64,000 nucleotides of DNA, taken from Guadua angustifolia (taxonomy: Eukaryota; Streptophyta; Magnoliopsida; Poales; Poaceae). The notes under the pieces were generated by a model that saw only the letters and a list, made by a program, of their open reading frames with translations, did not search any database and was not told the origin of the DNA. Position 1 is the first letter of the stretch, and each line of letters opens with the position of its first letter. Location of the stretch: contig CM070520.1 of NCBI GenBank assembly GCA_036346375.1, positions 46,767,854 through 46,831,853 on the forward strand, given 5' to 3'. Both the position numbers and the translations under genes were made by a program. Below, one piece after another: positions 1 to 12,000 of the stretch.

Positions 1-3000
1 CTCATCAAACCTGGTTGTACTCTTCCTCATCCACTTACATTCTCAACTCCAACGATCCTTCTTTTTCCTTGCGTAACTACATGGCGCTTCTTATCCGCCG
101 AAATAATTATGTAGAATACTTGTGCTACTTGATTCGCAAGTACGTAATGGTTCGCCTCAGATCCCATGTTCGATGTCCATAGTAGTAAAGTCGCATTTGT
201 CCACCTTGACACCCTTCGGAGTTGTACCCAATGACATTGAAACACCGATCTTGAAAATGCAGAGTCTAGCTCCCAAATCTCCTCTATGAACCCGTAGTAG
301 TTGTCTTCAGACGCCTGTGTTGTCGAGGCATCTATATGGACACCACTGCTTTTGGTAAGTGATCTTGCTATCCCGAGCTCGTAAAACGATATCCATTGAT
401 GTCATATCCTTGCTATGTCGTGATTGTACCGAAGGCCCTTTTGCCAACCACCTCAATGTAACACTCTGCTTCTTCACCGACATGTGCTCCCCTAACCAAT
501 GACCGAACAAACGATTATGCTCTTTTGTTATCCAAAGCTCGATCGCCCTCGGTTTTCTCTCCTTAGCTTACCCTTATGTATATCCATATACGGGTACACA
601 TCAACCGATCAAGGTAATACATGTGAAATGGACTTGTTCGAACAAAATATTATCGTAAGAATTTGTAGATTTCTTTCCTATTACACCTTTCCCACCTAGC
701 CTACCCTCATGGCGAGATACAGGCACTCCTACCGGTTCAAACCTCCTCCATGTAATCGACACAGAACTCAATAACCTCCTCAGTTGCATAACCTTCTACA
801 ATAGAGCCTTTCGGCCGAGATCGATTACGTACATATTTCTTCAGAACACCCATATACCTTGCAAATGGGTACATCTGATGCAGGAATACGGTGCCGCAAA
901 TATTTATCACATTGACAAGGTGAACAATAAGATGAGCCATGATATCAAAAAATGATGGGGGAAAATACATCTCCAGCTGGCACAGAGTCTTTACCACATC
1001 AGCTTGAAGTTTATAAAGTCCAACGGGATCGATGACCTTCGCGGAAATCGCTGAAGAAGGAACACAACCTCGTGATTACCTCTCTGACCTTGTCGTGCAA
1101 AATACCTCTAATTGCAATAGGGAGCATTTGTGTCATCATCACATGACAATCATGAGACTTCATGCCGCTTAACTTCAAATCTTTCATCGATACCAGTTTC
1201 TTGATGTTTATGAGTAACCTGACTAAACTTTCACACCATGCAAGCACTTGTAGTGTTCGCTTTTTCTTTCTTGCTCAAAGTGCAGCAAGTCGGGGAAGGT
1301 AAAGCCGGCCTTTCCCAAAGGTCTTGAGGATGTAGCTCGGCTCTAATTTTCATGTCTTCTAGATCCCTTCGTGCCTTCATCCATCCTTTGTTTTGCTAGG
1401 AATATTCAAGAAAAGACCAACCACATTGCCACATACATTCTTCTCTACATGCATGACGTCGATGCAAAGGTTGAATTTCCAAGTCCTTCCAAAGAGGGCA
1501 AGTCCCAAAAGATGGATCTCTTCTTCCACGTGGTCTTCTCAAGATGGGACCACGATGTATTACCAAGACTTCTTTCCAAGTACAACATTAAGATCCCTAA
1601 CCATATCATACACCTCTTCCCCATGAAGACGCCTTTGAGCTAAACCGTCCTCCTTATCCCGTCAATTGTTTCTTCATATTGCGGTATGGATGATTCTCAA
1701 GGAACCGCCGGTGATGCATGTACACTGCTTTCCTCTGTTGTTGAGCCACACACTAGCGGTTTCATCCATGCATCGGGGCATGCTTTGGCCTTTTATAGTA
1801 CGTACGACAGGTTACAAGCGCAGAAAATCATTGATGGTGCGAGTAACAACAATGCGCGAGAGTGAAGTACTCTCGCTTGTACTCGCCCCATACTTGTACA
1901 CCTTCGCTCCACAAGATCACAAGATCTTCCACCAATGGTTGTAGGTATACATCAATATTGTTGCCAGTTGTCTCGCCCTTGGATAAGCAATGACATCATA
2001 ATGTACTTTCGCTTCATACACAACCGGGGTGGAAGGTTGTATATACACAGAGTCACGAGCCAAGTGCTATGAATGCTGCTCATGTTACCAAAAGGATTCA
2101 TTCCATCCATACTCAAGCCAAACCTTACATTCCTCAGTTCATTTCAAGTTCTCTCAAGAGTCTATCGATGGTTCTCCATCGGGCGTAATCACCGGGTGTC
2201 TCGCTTTTCCATCCTCTTACGGTCTTCCGAGTGTCATCGCATCAATTTGGCGGCTTTTTGTTTCCAAATAAACGCTTCAAACGAGGTATTACCGCAAATA
2301 CCACACCACTTTAGCAGAACTCCTTTCTTCACCTCGATAACTTCACACACATCGCCCTTACGCTTTGTATCGCGATGCTTTGCACACTAGACATACATGA
2401 ATGTCTGCATAGTCTTTGAGATAGAGTATACAATCGTTTGGACAAGCATGTATTCTTTCTACTTCCAATCCCAAGGGACATACAACCTTCTTAGCTACAT
2501 ACGTGGTTTTAGGCAACACGTTTCCCTCATGCAGTATGTCCGCTAAGAGATGTAACAACGCCGTGAAACTCTTGTTGGACCAACTATTGCCTACCTTCAA
2601 TTTCAGCAGCGAGAGCACCGTGTGCAACTTTGTGTATTCCTCTTTACAACCCGGGAACAAAGGTTTCTCCGAATCCTCCATCAAACCCTTGAATTGATTT
2701 GACTCTCTCTGACTACTGTAATTCTCTTCTACATCGCGCAACATTTGAGCCAGATTATTGTCGTCATCGATGACCAACCTATCCTCATCGGATCCATAGT
2801 CGATGTCACCGCCATATTGCTTCGCTCCGCTGTCGTCGACGTTATCACGCTGAAGTATGATCTCCTCTTCACCGTGCCTTGTCCAACTTGTATAGCCAGT
2901 ACAAAACCCTCCGGATCAAGTGCAAATGGATATGGTTTTTGTTCGAAAACATCTTCTCATTCTTGCAATCAATGCATGGACAAATGTATGTACTCCGCCT

Positions 3001-3115
3001 TCTTTTGGTAAGTCGTTCTCCTCGGTGGCCCTTAGAAAACAGATACACCATCGATATATTCTGGTGCAACGGTTCGCGATCGCACATCCATCTCCTGGCC
3101 CATCTACGCTCATTA
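1..3115 (-). pseudogene. TNP2-type CACTA transposase, degenerate (element A)
   Basis: Reading on the minus strand from about 3115 to 1, the pieces follow the usual order for a plant TNP2 transposase. First is an N-terminal transposase-associated domain at about 3090-2870 (cysteine motif YICPCIDCKNEK). Next is the block at 2777-2358 (LFPGCKEEYTKLHTVLSLLK; CPNDCILYLKD). The TNP2 core at about 2270-1650 survives only as frame-shifted pieces such as FGLSMDGMNPFGNMSSIHST. A DUF4218-like segment lies at 1247-740 (KSHDCHVMMTQMLPIAIRG; FPPSFFDIMAHLIVHL), and a DUF4216-like end at 245-27 (KRRIVGVENV). Many stops and frame changes separate these blocks. It would bind the subterminal repeats and cut the element ends if intact; here it is a fossil. 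The family call is firm; the domain borders are approximate. Confidence 0.88.
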
Positions 3116-3129
3116 ATTTAAGCAATTTT

Positions 3130-3740
3130 TAATATCCAAAAATCTTAATTAAATAAATTGTTATTCCAATATTCAACAATATCCACTAACGGGACAACAT
3201 TAATGCTAAGTAAATGTTGCAAACTTAATTAATTAATTTTAATATATACTCACACGTAACCAAAAATTATATATATCCTCCTAAGATCAACATAATAAAT
3301 TCTCATCTCAAAATTTCATGATCACCCAACTACCATATTAACTAAAATTTATTTATCATTCACATCCAACAATCTTAATTACATAAATTGGGTTTATATG
3401 CTTCAAAAAATTCACTAACGATACCCACTAATGGAGCAAGATGTATATGCACGCTAACAAAAAAAATTAATGGTAACTAAGAAAAAATATTAACTACGTA
3501 ATTTTTATACATACTGCATCTAGCCAAACTTAAATATATCCTCCTAAGAGCAACATAATAAATTCTCATCTCAAAATGCAAGGCAATTAACTTCATGATC
3601 ACCCATCTATCATATTAACTATAATTTATTTTTCATTAATATCCAATAATCGTAATTACATAAATTTGATATATGCTTGACAAAAATTCATCATCTAAAT
3701 AAGGTACACAACTTAATCTAATACAAAGAAGGTAATAAAT
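3130..3740. repeat. AT-rich imperfect direct repeats inside CACTA element A
   Basis: No coding sequence is visible. The phrase atatcctcctaaga(t/g)caacataataaattctc occurs near 3275 and again near 3535. Each copy is followed by similar text (catgatcaccca..., accatattaact..., ttaattacataaatt). The period is about 260 bp. A weaker third match to the tail of the unit (aatcttaattaaataaatt) lies near 3140. This is probably intronic or untranslated DNA upstream of the transposase N-terminus. Confidence 0.7.
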
Positions 3741-3959
3741 TCATCATCTACAAATTGCTAGGTAAATAAAAAACAAACTAAATGTAGACCTTGCATCACC
3801 TTAATTAAGCTAGGAATAAACCTTTAATTGCAATTTTACAGTACAAATAAACAGAGGAGACATATTTTACTCACCTTGGAACAATTCTAGGAAGTAGAAG
3901 CACAAGATCTTGGCCAAACGAAATCTGAAATCAAAAAGCTACATTTTCTTCTCAGGGAG

Positions 3960-4390
3960 GAAGATGACCAGCGACAGGCAACATGGGTTATTTATAGGAA
4001 ACATTATTTGTGGCGATTTTAAATTAAAACTGCCACAGATAATTGTATCAGTGGCGGTTCCAAAGACAAACCGCCACAGATAATTAATTATCTGTGGCGG
4101 TTCCAGAAACAAACTGCCACAGATAGTCCCGTCGTTATCAGTAGCGGTTCCAAAGAAGAACCGCCACAAATAAAAGATTATCTGTGGTGGTTCCAGCTAA
4201 TAACTGCCACAGAAAGTTTCGTCGTTATCGTATGGCGGTTCTAATAAGAACCGCCACGATAATATATTATCTGGCGGTTCCAACTAAAACCGCTTGAAAT
4301 GGTCCTCCCACCAATTTCCATTTAGAACCGCCACTGATACATGTATTTGTGACGGTTCCAAAAGAACCGCCACAAATAGGGCATCACCTA
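3960..4390. repeat. CACTA subterminal repeat array (GTGGCGGTTC, alternating orientation)
   Basis: At least eight direct and eight inverted copies of a core close to CTGTGGCGGTTCC / GGAACCGCCACAGAT can be seen between about 4008 and 4375. They alternate in orientation every 20-50 bp, so neighbouring pairs can fold into short hairpins; for example tatctgtggcggttcc near 4090 faces actgccacagata near 4110. Arrays of this kind at the ends of CACTA elements are the known binding sites of the element's own DNA-binding protein. Single-base variants (gtagcggttcc, gtgacggttcc) show ageing of the array. Confidence 0.9.
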
Positions 4391-4410
4391 TGTGTTGTTT
4401 TGTAGTAGTG
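4391..4410 (-). repeat. CACTA terminal inverted repeat
   Basis: The plus strand reads tgtgttgttttgtagtagtg, which on the minus strand is CACTACTACAAAACAACACA, the canonical start of a CACTA element. The next three plus-strand bases (ttc, 4411-4413) would be one copy of the target duplication. Confidence 0.93.
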
Positions 4411-4892
4411 TTCAATGATTTCATTGATAATACCATAATATGTAAGTTCAATTAGACAAATTTGATGTTTTCAAGAATTCACGCCTACACCAAAATTTTG
4501 GGTGGTCTTTTTCCCAATCGTAACATTTTGTTTGAAATTTATAGCCATTTATAGCGTGAATCGCTATATTTGGTCACAATTTTATAAGGCTTGTTTGCTA
4601 GGACAAGTAATTCTTCTTGAATCAGATTACCTTCACTAACCAATTGATTGGCCTATAAGAACATAATAACAACAAATTAGAAATAAGTATTATATATTAC
4701 TATCTCTATATGGGCCATCAAGCTAAACTATGTACTTACATATTTAGCTAACCATGTGTGAAATGTTTCATGATGGATGCTCTATGTCTTGCTTTTGAAT
4801 ATGTTTGTCCGTGAAAGACAATCAAGGTGCTTTCAGATATATTTATGAGAATTTAGTAGTAAAACAATAAAACAATAGTTAGGAAACTCAAA

Positions 4893-7401
4893 CTATGATA
4901 GCTTACTTGACGATGGCCCAATACGATCATAGTTTGTTAAAACATATCTATGAGCCTGAAGCCATGATATGTTGTCCAAATTCATACTATAATTGCCAAC
5001 CAAAGGGCGGCCTTCTGTTTTAAGATACGATAGTTGAGACTTGCAAGTATCACTATTGTCATCATTTCGACATCCACGATTGAACTTAGTTTGACAACTA
5101 TAAAGGTATCGTGAGCAAAATGTAATGCATTCATCCAATACGTAGCCTTCAGCTATCGATCCTTCTGGGTGACTTCGTGTTCTAACCATTGATTTTAGTT
5201 TCTTTAGGTACCTACAATTTTAATTTACACCACGTCTATAAAAAAATCATAGCATATGAGAATTTAATGATACTAATATGATCAAGTGACAAACCTCTCA
5301 ATAGGATACATATTTCGGTAATGTATTGGTCTAGCTAGCTTAGCTTCAGTTGGAAGATGGACACACAAATGAACCATAACATCAAAAAATGAAGGTGGAA
5401 AAATCATCTCAAGGAGACAAATTGTTTCAGCAATTTCAAATTCCAATTTTTCCATGTCACTAACATTAATAACCTTGGAGTACATTTGCTTGAAAAAATT
5501 GCTCAATCGAATGAATCTTTGTGCATCTTTTCGTAGAATTTTCTTTATGGCTAGAGGAAGCAAGTGTTGCATTATAACATGGCAATCATGACTCTTAAGA
5601 CCAACAAATTTCCTTTGATTAACCAGAACCTTGTTGTGCAGATTAGATGGAGTTCTAGCCTTATACCCATTATTTGGAGATCAAGACGAGAACTTAGACT
5701 ATCTTTCGACTTCTTATCAATATTTAAAATAGTGTTTGAAATGTTTTCAAACACATTTTTCTCAATATGCATTGGATCAAGATTATGCCTTACTAAAAGA
5801 GACTCCCAAAGATGTTAGTGAAAGAAGCAAGATCTCTTATGCCACTTAGGTTGTATTTTATCATCCCCACGCCGCTTCTTGGCACGCTTTTTCTTCTAGC
5901 TTTCAAGATGACATACAAATCTTTTGTTTCTTCGGACACATCATACCCAGAAATTGGGATAGGAGCTTTCTCAACTCTTTATAACCATTAAAGGCTTTTG
6001 TTTGTCTGCCTAAACTTGTGATTTAGCGGCAAGAATCTACTATGCCCCATGTAACATGCCTTATGCCCATGCTTTAATTTTATTGAACAAGTTCCATGGT
6101 AACAAGTAGCACAACCTACCTCTCTATTGGTTTTTCTTCCAGGTAGGTATGCATTACCTGGGTAATCACTAATGGTCCCCATTAATGCTGCACGTAATAT
6201 GAACCATTCTGAACAAGATGCATCAAATGTCCATACACCTTCATGAAATAAGTAATCAAGTTCTTCAACTAATAGTTGGAGGTAAACATCAATATTATTT
6301 CTAGGAGATTTTGGGCCAGAAATCAGCAAGGAGAGAATGAAATTTGATTGCTTCATGCATATCCATGGTGGGAAATTATATGGAATCAAAATAACAGACC
6401 ATGTGCTATGGGACACACTGCAAATTCCAAATGGATTGAAACCATCTGATGCCAAAGCAAGCCTAATATTGCGACATTCAGAACTAAACTCAGGATGGTT
6501 GAAGTCAAAGTCTTTCCATAGAGTTGAATCTGTTGGATGCCTCAACAAACCATCCTTTATACGACCTTCATCATGCCATCTCGCATCACGCGCTGTCTTT
6601 GGTGACATGAATATTCTTTGAAGTCTCCTTTTAAGTGGAAAATGCCTCACAACTTTTATTGGAACTCTATGCACACACTTTCCATCTATACCAACCTTTT
6701 CACATTTCCACCTAGAGGTGCCACATGTTGGGCATGACGAGGCATTGGCATATTCTTTCCTATATAGTATGCAATCATTTAAGCATCGATAGTGACATAT
6801 CCAAGGCCAACATCTTTGACAAATTTTCTAGCCTCATGATAGTTTTTAGGCAAATTTTCACCTTCAGGAAGTGCTTCCCTTAAAAGTACGATAAGTTCAT
6901 CAAAACATGCATTACTAACTCCCCATAAATTTTTTATGTTTAAGAGCCTAACAATGAATTGAAACTTTGAAAACCTTTGACATCCAGGATACAACTCTTT
7001 GCTAGCTTCATTGGCCAACCTATAGTAGGTCTCAAAGGTTCACATCCTTCTCTCCCATGTCACCATTGTTGTGTATATCTCTAGTAATCGCCATAAAAAC
7101 CCAAGCCCTTCCCCAAGCATTGCATCTATTTCATCATCAATATCAATTTTCCTTGTGAATTGGAGCTATGAACAGGTTGAGAATACAAATTCTCACCATG
7201 GAACATCCACTCACTATATCCTTTTAAAAAACCATTGCAAATCAAGTTGTCATAAACAATACTCTTTTCTAACCAATGTATATTAGCACAACTATTGCAT
7301 GGGCAATGGATTGTGTCAGCTCTTGCTGACTTGAAAAATGCAAACTCCAAAAATAAATTGACGCCTTTTTCATATTCGAGTGTGTGCCTAGGTAAGTGCA
7401 T
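4893..7401 (-). pseudogene. TNP2-type CACTA transposase (element B), broken
   Basis: On the minus strand the order is: transposase-associated domain at 7401-7126 (IHCPCNSCANIHW); a linker block at 7018-6779 (LYPGCQRFSKFQFIVRLLNI); the long TNP2 core at 6674-5988 with SDGFNPFGICSVSHSTWSVI, LLISGPKSPRNNIDVYLQLL and FILRAALMGTISDYPGN; the LVLRVMIAML end of the core at 5772-5572; and a DUF4218-like part at 5572-5282 and 5189-4893 (FPPSFFDVMVHLCVHL; GSIAEGYVLDECITFCSRYL). The core stays open for 228 codons, so decay is milder than in element A. Stops and frame changes still separate the blocks, and some breaks may be introns. The catalytic role is known from the family; activity of this copy is unlikely. 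Confidence 0.87.
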
Positions 7402-7479
7402 TCATTTATTGTCCATGCTTATGCTCCTAATAAATAGATGTTATTGTGTATCAAATCATCAATCTTATAACAGTTGAAA

Positions 7480-8540
7480 AAGCCTTATAAAAATAGACTA
7501 GCACAAAAGAACTTAATTGGAAAAAATAAATTCAGATATAAAACTAAAATTATGTGAGGCAATTTGTGTTCGGTTGATACCCTCTTGAAGTAGCTCACTA
7601 ACAGCAACACAAGATTTTGGATAAATGAGTCATGAGAAAGAACCAAAGAATCAAAACAAGAAACATACTTTTGGGTTGACACAAAATTGATTTTCCACCT
7701 CCCGACTTTTGCTCGAACCTTGCCGAGATGCGATTCTAGCCGGTGAATAGATTACGTCCTGCTAATTCACAAGGGTATGGTGACCATTAGTGAGACAACA
7801 AAGGTTCCCAAGTAGTTGGTTAAAATGCATATATTAAAAGAACAAAAGACATCATACATCCACATAGTTTACATATCTCTCCACTGTAAATCAGTAACCC
7901 TTTTGTTTAAAACTATACTCTACTTATCCTTGTCCCTAGAGGCCTAGATTGTGCATCAACAATATAGGTCTCATCCTCTATAATAAAACTGCAAACTTAT
8001 TGACATTTAGACGCTTTTTTCATAGGTTCATCATCAGAATACCTCAAAGACCTCATCGTGCCTGAATGTCACCACAAAGGACAAAAGTAGCAACCAAACC
8101 ACATATTTAGAATAAAATTACAGCAACTACACCAATTGTTCAAATAGAATTTCGACAAAGATGTACTCCCTTTCTCCATGGTTTTCAAAGATCCACAATC
8201 GACTCATAACACAATAGCATAATAGAAAACATCAATAACATGGTGAACAGGATTTCAAAGACAAGTCATGCCAACAATATAAATTTAAACATCTCATGAT
8301 CCCAAATACGTAATGAACATCTAATCATAGCAACCAAAATGACATAAACCACAATTTAATTCAATAAGATAAACCATCACATCTAAGGCAAAGGTATGAG
8401 ATTGTTTATTTAAGTGATGTTAATTGAAGTCGTGAATCTAGCAACCTTTCCCAGATGCCGTATTCATGGTACCTAAGAAAACATAAAACAACAAGCGTGA
8501 GTTCATCACTCAGCAAAGTGTATTACAATGCGAAACAAGA
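7480..8540. other. AT-rich spacer without recognisable gene
   Basis: No convincing coding sequence on either strand; the short open frames here have no family features. It could be the 5' untranslated or subterminal region of CACTA element B. Composition changes abruptly to GC-rich at about 8549, where the next element begins. Confidence 0.5.
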
Positions 8541-8548
8541 TAATAACT

Positions 8549-9178
8549 GATGGGGGCTGGGCAACCCTTGGCCGGTCAGCGCACGGTCAACAAGCTCCCA
8601 AGCTCGGGGGGCCCCGACCACGATTTGGGCGTACGCCGAGGCACCCGACCTAGGGCGCCAGATGTCCCCGAAAGCACGGGTCTGCGACCTCGAGCTCGAC
8701 GGTTCTCGCTCGTGCGGTGTCCCTTGGTTTCGGAACGCGGCGCTTGCCTTGCCAAGCGAGACATGGGATCGTATGGGGCAGCGCGGTAGCGGCAAGTCCG
8801 GCGTTGCCGCCCCCTCAATGCGCATGTAGGCCACCACTCGAATATCCGCCGCTCACACTGAAAGCAGGAAGATATAAGTCTAAAGATGCGCGGCCTGGAG
8901 GGGACATCAGAGCTCGAGCGCTATACATCGCCATTGTTATGCTTGAGCTGTAACACACCTCTGTACTCGAAGAATAGCAAAGATCACCGCCACAAGGCAA
9001 CTGGAGTAGGGCCATTACCTTCACAGGGGCTCGAACCAGATAAACCTCGCCTCATGCTCGTTGTCGCTTAGCTCCGACCTTCGCACGTCAATCCTTTCTC
9101 CGCTGAGCCAAGCTCGCCGGGTCCCGAGTTACACTAACCCCGCTTTCATTTCGCGATTGGCGATTCCGATCGTCGACA
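8549..9178 (+). repeat. 5' LTR of the GC-rich gypsy element
   Basis: Begins near TGATGGGGGCTGGGC and ends ...GATCGTCGACA two bases before the primer-binding site. Length about 630 bp. The left edge is set by the change in composition and a TG start and is less certain than the right edge. No second copy of this LTR is seen in the window. Confidence 0.62.
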
Positions 9179-9180
9179 GC

Positions 9181-9201
9181 TGGCGCCCACCGTCGGGCCC
9201 G
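9181..9201 (+). other. Primer-binding site (gypsy)
   Basis: tggcgcccaccgtcgggccc follows the LTR end by two bases. This is very close to the TGGCGCCCACCGTGGGGC site widespread in grass Tat-type gypsy elements, where a host tRNA primes minus-strand DNA synthesis. Confidence 0.8.
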
Positions 9202-9215
9202 AAAGCTTCGCTCAT

Positions 9216-10984
9216 TTGCAGGAAAAACACCGAGATCATGGGAGCATGGCGCACCTCAATGACGGACATTCCTCGAGCGTGGGTTCGGGCGCAGACCCCG
9301 ACTCCACGTCCCTATTTTCGCCCTCGCCGCCGTCGCACGAGCAGCGCGTCTTGATGGCAGATGGCCATGGCGCGGGCACGGCGGTGAACGGTCGTGATCC
9401 GCAGACTCCTGAGGATGCTCATCGGATGGTACACGTCGCCATCAACCAAACCATAACTACCCTTCGGCGGGAGGACCAGGAAAAGGTCGGCGGGTCGTCT
9501 GGACATCCTAGGTTTCCTCCTTCGGGGGAGCGCCTCCGCACTATCGCCCGGATCATGGTTGATCCCGATAGGGTGAGATCGAGTTTGGCGAGAGCCTCGC
9601 CAAGAACTCGACCGGGCCATAACCGAGGTCATACCTCCGCGAAGACCAAAGCCGCCGGGACCCACTTCGAGAAGTGATGACAACTCGTCCGCTGCCGCCA
9701 AAGATGCTCGCGATCGCCTCTCGGTCGGAGTTCTTCGCCGGCGGTCTCGGGAAATGACTTTAACTCCGCCACGTCGTCGTCTCGTGGGCGCGAACCCGAG
9801 TAGGGTCAGGCACGGGCCAAGCTGCATGAGCTCCGCGTCGACCGACAGTGGTTCTGGGGGCCTCTCCCCAGATGTACCACCCAGGCATCGCAGGGTCCAG
9901 GACCGCCTGCGTTATCTCCCGGGCGACTCCCGCGCTCGGTGCCACGAACGTTCTCGCCGTAGGTTGGGCCGCCGGGGGAGCCTCGATTCCGAGACCAACA
10001 GCAGCGAAGGTCTTGACGGCGACGACCTCTCCCGACAAGACCGTCCGGCTTTTGGTCGCTTTGCCAGATTCCGACGACCTCCGCCGGGTGCACTGGCCGG
10101 CTCGGTTCAAGCCGACGTTGATGGAGCGCTTCGACGGGACCAAGAATCCCAATGAGTTCCTATCTATATACACGACCGCCATCTTGGTGGCCGGGGGCGA
10201 TGAGCTCGTTATGGCAAATTACCTCCCGACCGTGTTGGATGGCGCCGCACGGACTTGGCTCTTCAACCAAAAGCCCGGTTCCTTCAGATCGTGGCGTCAA
10301 GTCCAGAGTGCCCTCCGTTCCAACTTCCAGAGTTGCTACGAGCGGCCGGAGAGGGAGAAAGACCTGGACCGCGTCATCCAGGGCAAGAACGAGCCACTCC
10401 GAGACTTCGTGCGGCGATTTATCCGCACAAGGAACTTGATCCCGAGCATCTCCGATGAGGCGGTCATCAAGGCCTTCAAGTTTGGCGTCCGCAACCGGTG
10501 CCTCACCGAAGACCTGGAGATCACATCGAGGCTCAGCATCAACAAGTTGTTCCGCATGGCGGAGCGGTACGCGGACGAGGACGACGCGGTCCGTTGGAAG
10601 CGCGATTACGACCATGGTAAGCTCGGTCTAAACCCCATGGAGGCTGGCCCGTCCAATTCCAAGGGCACCGACCACGGCACCACCACCAAGAAGCGAAAGC
10701 GCGACCACCGGAACGGCGGTGGCCTGCCACGAGTGATCGTTTCGGCGGACGGACAGCGCGAGGTCCTAGAGGTCCGAGATCAAGCTCGGGAGGGGTCCCG
10801 GCCTCACCAAGGTCGACCCCGACCTCGTCCGGCGACGAGCCGGCCCAAAGAGGGGTCGGGACTGGTTCTGACGGCCGATGTTCGGGAAGAGGAAGATTGT
10901 GGTTCGACGAAGCCAAATTCTGCTTGTTTCACAGGGCGGTCGGCCACGATCTGCGAGCCTACAGGGCTTGGTAGAGCAAGCTAG
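9216..10984 (+). pseudogene. gag polyprotein, frame-shifted (GC-rich gypsy)
   Basis: The N-terminal part is readable at 9216-9677 and the main gag domain at about 10085-10720. The retrotransposon gag fold is clear (MERFDGTKNPNEFLSIYTT; YLPTVLDGAARTWLFNQKP; PLRDFVRRFIRTRN), followed by a basic tail (KKRKRDHRNG). A zinc-finger-like block (CLFHRAVGHDLRAYRAL, about 10918-10970) comes next in another frame; its last cysteine is replaced, so the knuckle is damaged. Gag would form the particle shell and package RNA. At least two frame changes separate the pieces. Confidence 0.82.
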
Positions 10985-11249
10985 ATGCCTTTTACGATGG
11001 GCGCGGGGAAATGCCCGAGCTTCCGAAAGAGGGCGACCAAATTTAACAGGTGAACGCCGGACACTATGGTGACCTCGACTCGAAGTTCCAAAGCAGGCGA
11101 GCACCGGATCGATGTCATCTTCGGGCTCGTCGGCTAACCATCCCGCCGGAGCTCAAGGCGCCTCGCGAACCATCTACTGTGTCGCTACCGAAAGCCCATT
11201 GAGCAACGCCGCAAGTGGGTGGAGCCACCATCACGTTTTCTCCGGAGGA

Positions 11250-12000
11250 TGCTCTCCAAGGTATGGCCTCGTGACTTGAAGACCGCTTTGTCGTGGACTC
11301 GACCATCGCCAATACCTTGGTCGGTAGCGCCATGGTCGATGGCGGCAGCTCTCTTAATTTGCTTCAGTGAGCGCCGATCGATGCGATTCCCGGTCGAAGG
11401 TCAAGAACATAGCCGCCCCTTTTGGGATTGTCCTCGAGCTCGACCGCCCCTTTGGGGGTGGTTCTACCCGTCACCTTCGGCGACTCGACAACTTCCACAC
11501 CGAGCTAATCACCTTTGAGGTGGTCAAGGAGACCTCCGCATAACGCCATTCTCGGCGCCCGCCTTGATCAAGTTCATGGCGGCCAACCACTATGGCCATC
11601 GGTGTATGAAGTCGCTTAGTCCCAACGGCATCATAACCGCAAGGGGTGATCTACAGCGCGACACAGGTGCGAGACCAAGGCCTTGGCCCTTGCCGCATTA
11701 CGCTTCAATGAGGCCCGGAGGCTTAATAAAGTGAAGAACGCCGCCGAGGGCGGCGATCCAGCCCAGTGGACGACGAAGGCCGTACACTCGAGGAGCACGA
11801 TCCGACCAGATGCATCCATGTTTCGCCGAGCCGAGTTCCAATAGAACTCGTGCTCGCCACCTTCCTCCGCGCCAACAAGGGCATATTCGCTGGGAGCTCG
11901 CGGACATGCCCAAGGCCCCAGGGAGGTGATCGAGCACAAGCCGCAGTGTCAAAGCGATCGCCGCCCCGGCGTGGTTGCGCCGCTCTCCAGAGAAGGTTGC
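11250..12000 (+). pseudogene. gypsy protease and start of reverse transcriptase, degenerate
   Basis: The retropepsin active-site region reads MVDGGSSLNLL near 11330, with the DGG variant typical of Tat-lineage proteases, followed by a stop. Further on are pieces of the protease C-terminus (HNAILGA near 11540; LIKFMAANHYGH near 11566) and the linker into RT (ATFLRANKGIFAG near 11858). Frames change several times. Coding similarity ends exactly where the Del/Tekay LTR begins at 12001. Confidence 0.72.

Larger units (their letters stand above)
1..4410 (-). mobile_element. CACTA (En/Spm) element A, 5' half
   Basis: A class II CACTA transposon on the minus strand that runs off the left edge of the window. 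Its right (5') terminus is the inverted repeat CACTACTACAAAACAACACA, read on the minus strand from 4410. Inward of it come an array of GTGGCGGTTC-type subterminal repeats, an AT-rich repeated stretch and a TNP2-like transposase. Such elements move by cut and paste and make 3-bp target duplications; the duplication cannot be tested because the other end lies outside the window. The transposase frame is full of stops, so this copy is probably not autonomous. Confidence 0.9.
4411..8540 (-). mobile_element. CACTA (En/Spm) element B, partial
   Basis: A second CACTA-type transposon, also on the minus strand but of a different family from element A: its transposase blocks are only distantly similar and the DNA is less decayed. 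Its N-terminal domain lies near 7400 and its DUF4218 region near 5570-4890. The C-terminal DUF4216 block is not evident before element A begins at 4410, which fits element A having inserted into the 3' part of element B. I could not find the CACTA terminus on the right; 7700-8540 may hold its 5' end or unrelated DNA. Confidence 0.72.
8549..12000 (+). mobile_element. GC-rich Ty3/gypsy (Tat-like) element, 5' part
   Basis: A plus-strand LTR retrotransposon with LTR (about 8549-9178), primer-binding site, gag, protease and the start of reverse transcriptase. It stops at 12000, where a Del/Tekay element begins. The last readable pol words (RANKGIFA, then a frame-shifted match to a ...DMPKAPREVIEHK motif) place the break at the start of the RT domain. 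The rest of pol is not found on the far side of the Del element, so that part was lost or lies elsewhere. The GC content is much higher than in the flanking CACTA DNA. Confidence 0.75.

Noticed and set aside
9312..9827. 171-codon minus-strand frame in the GC-rich gypsy gag region
   Set aside because: GC-rich mirror frame of gag with Arg/Ser-rich nonsense wording.
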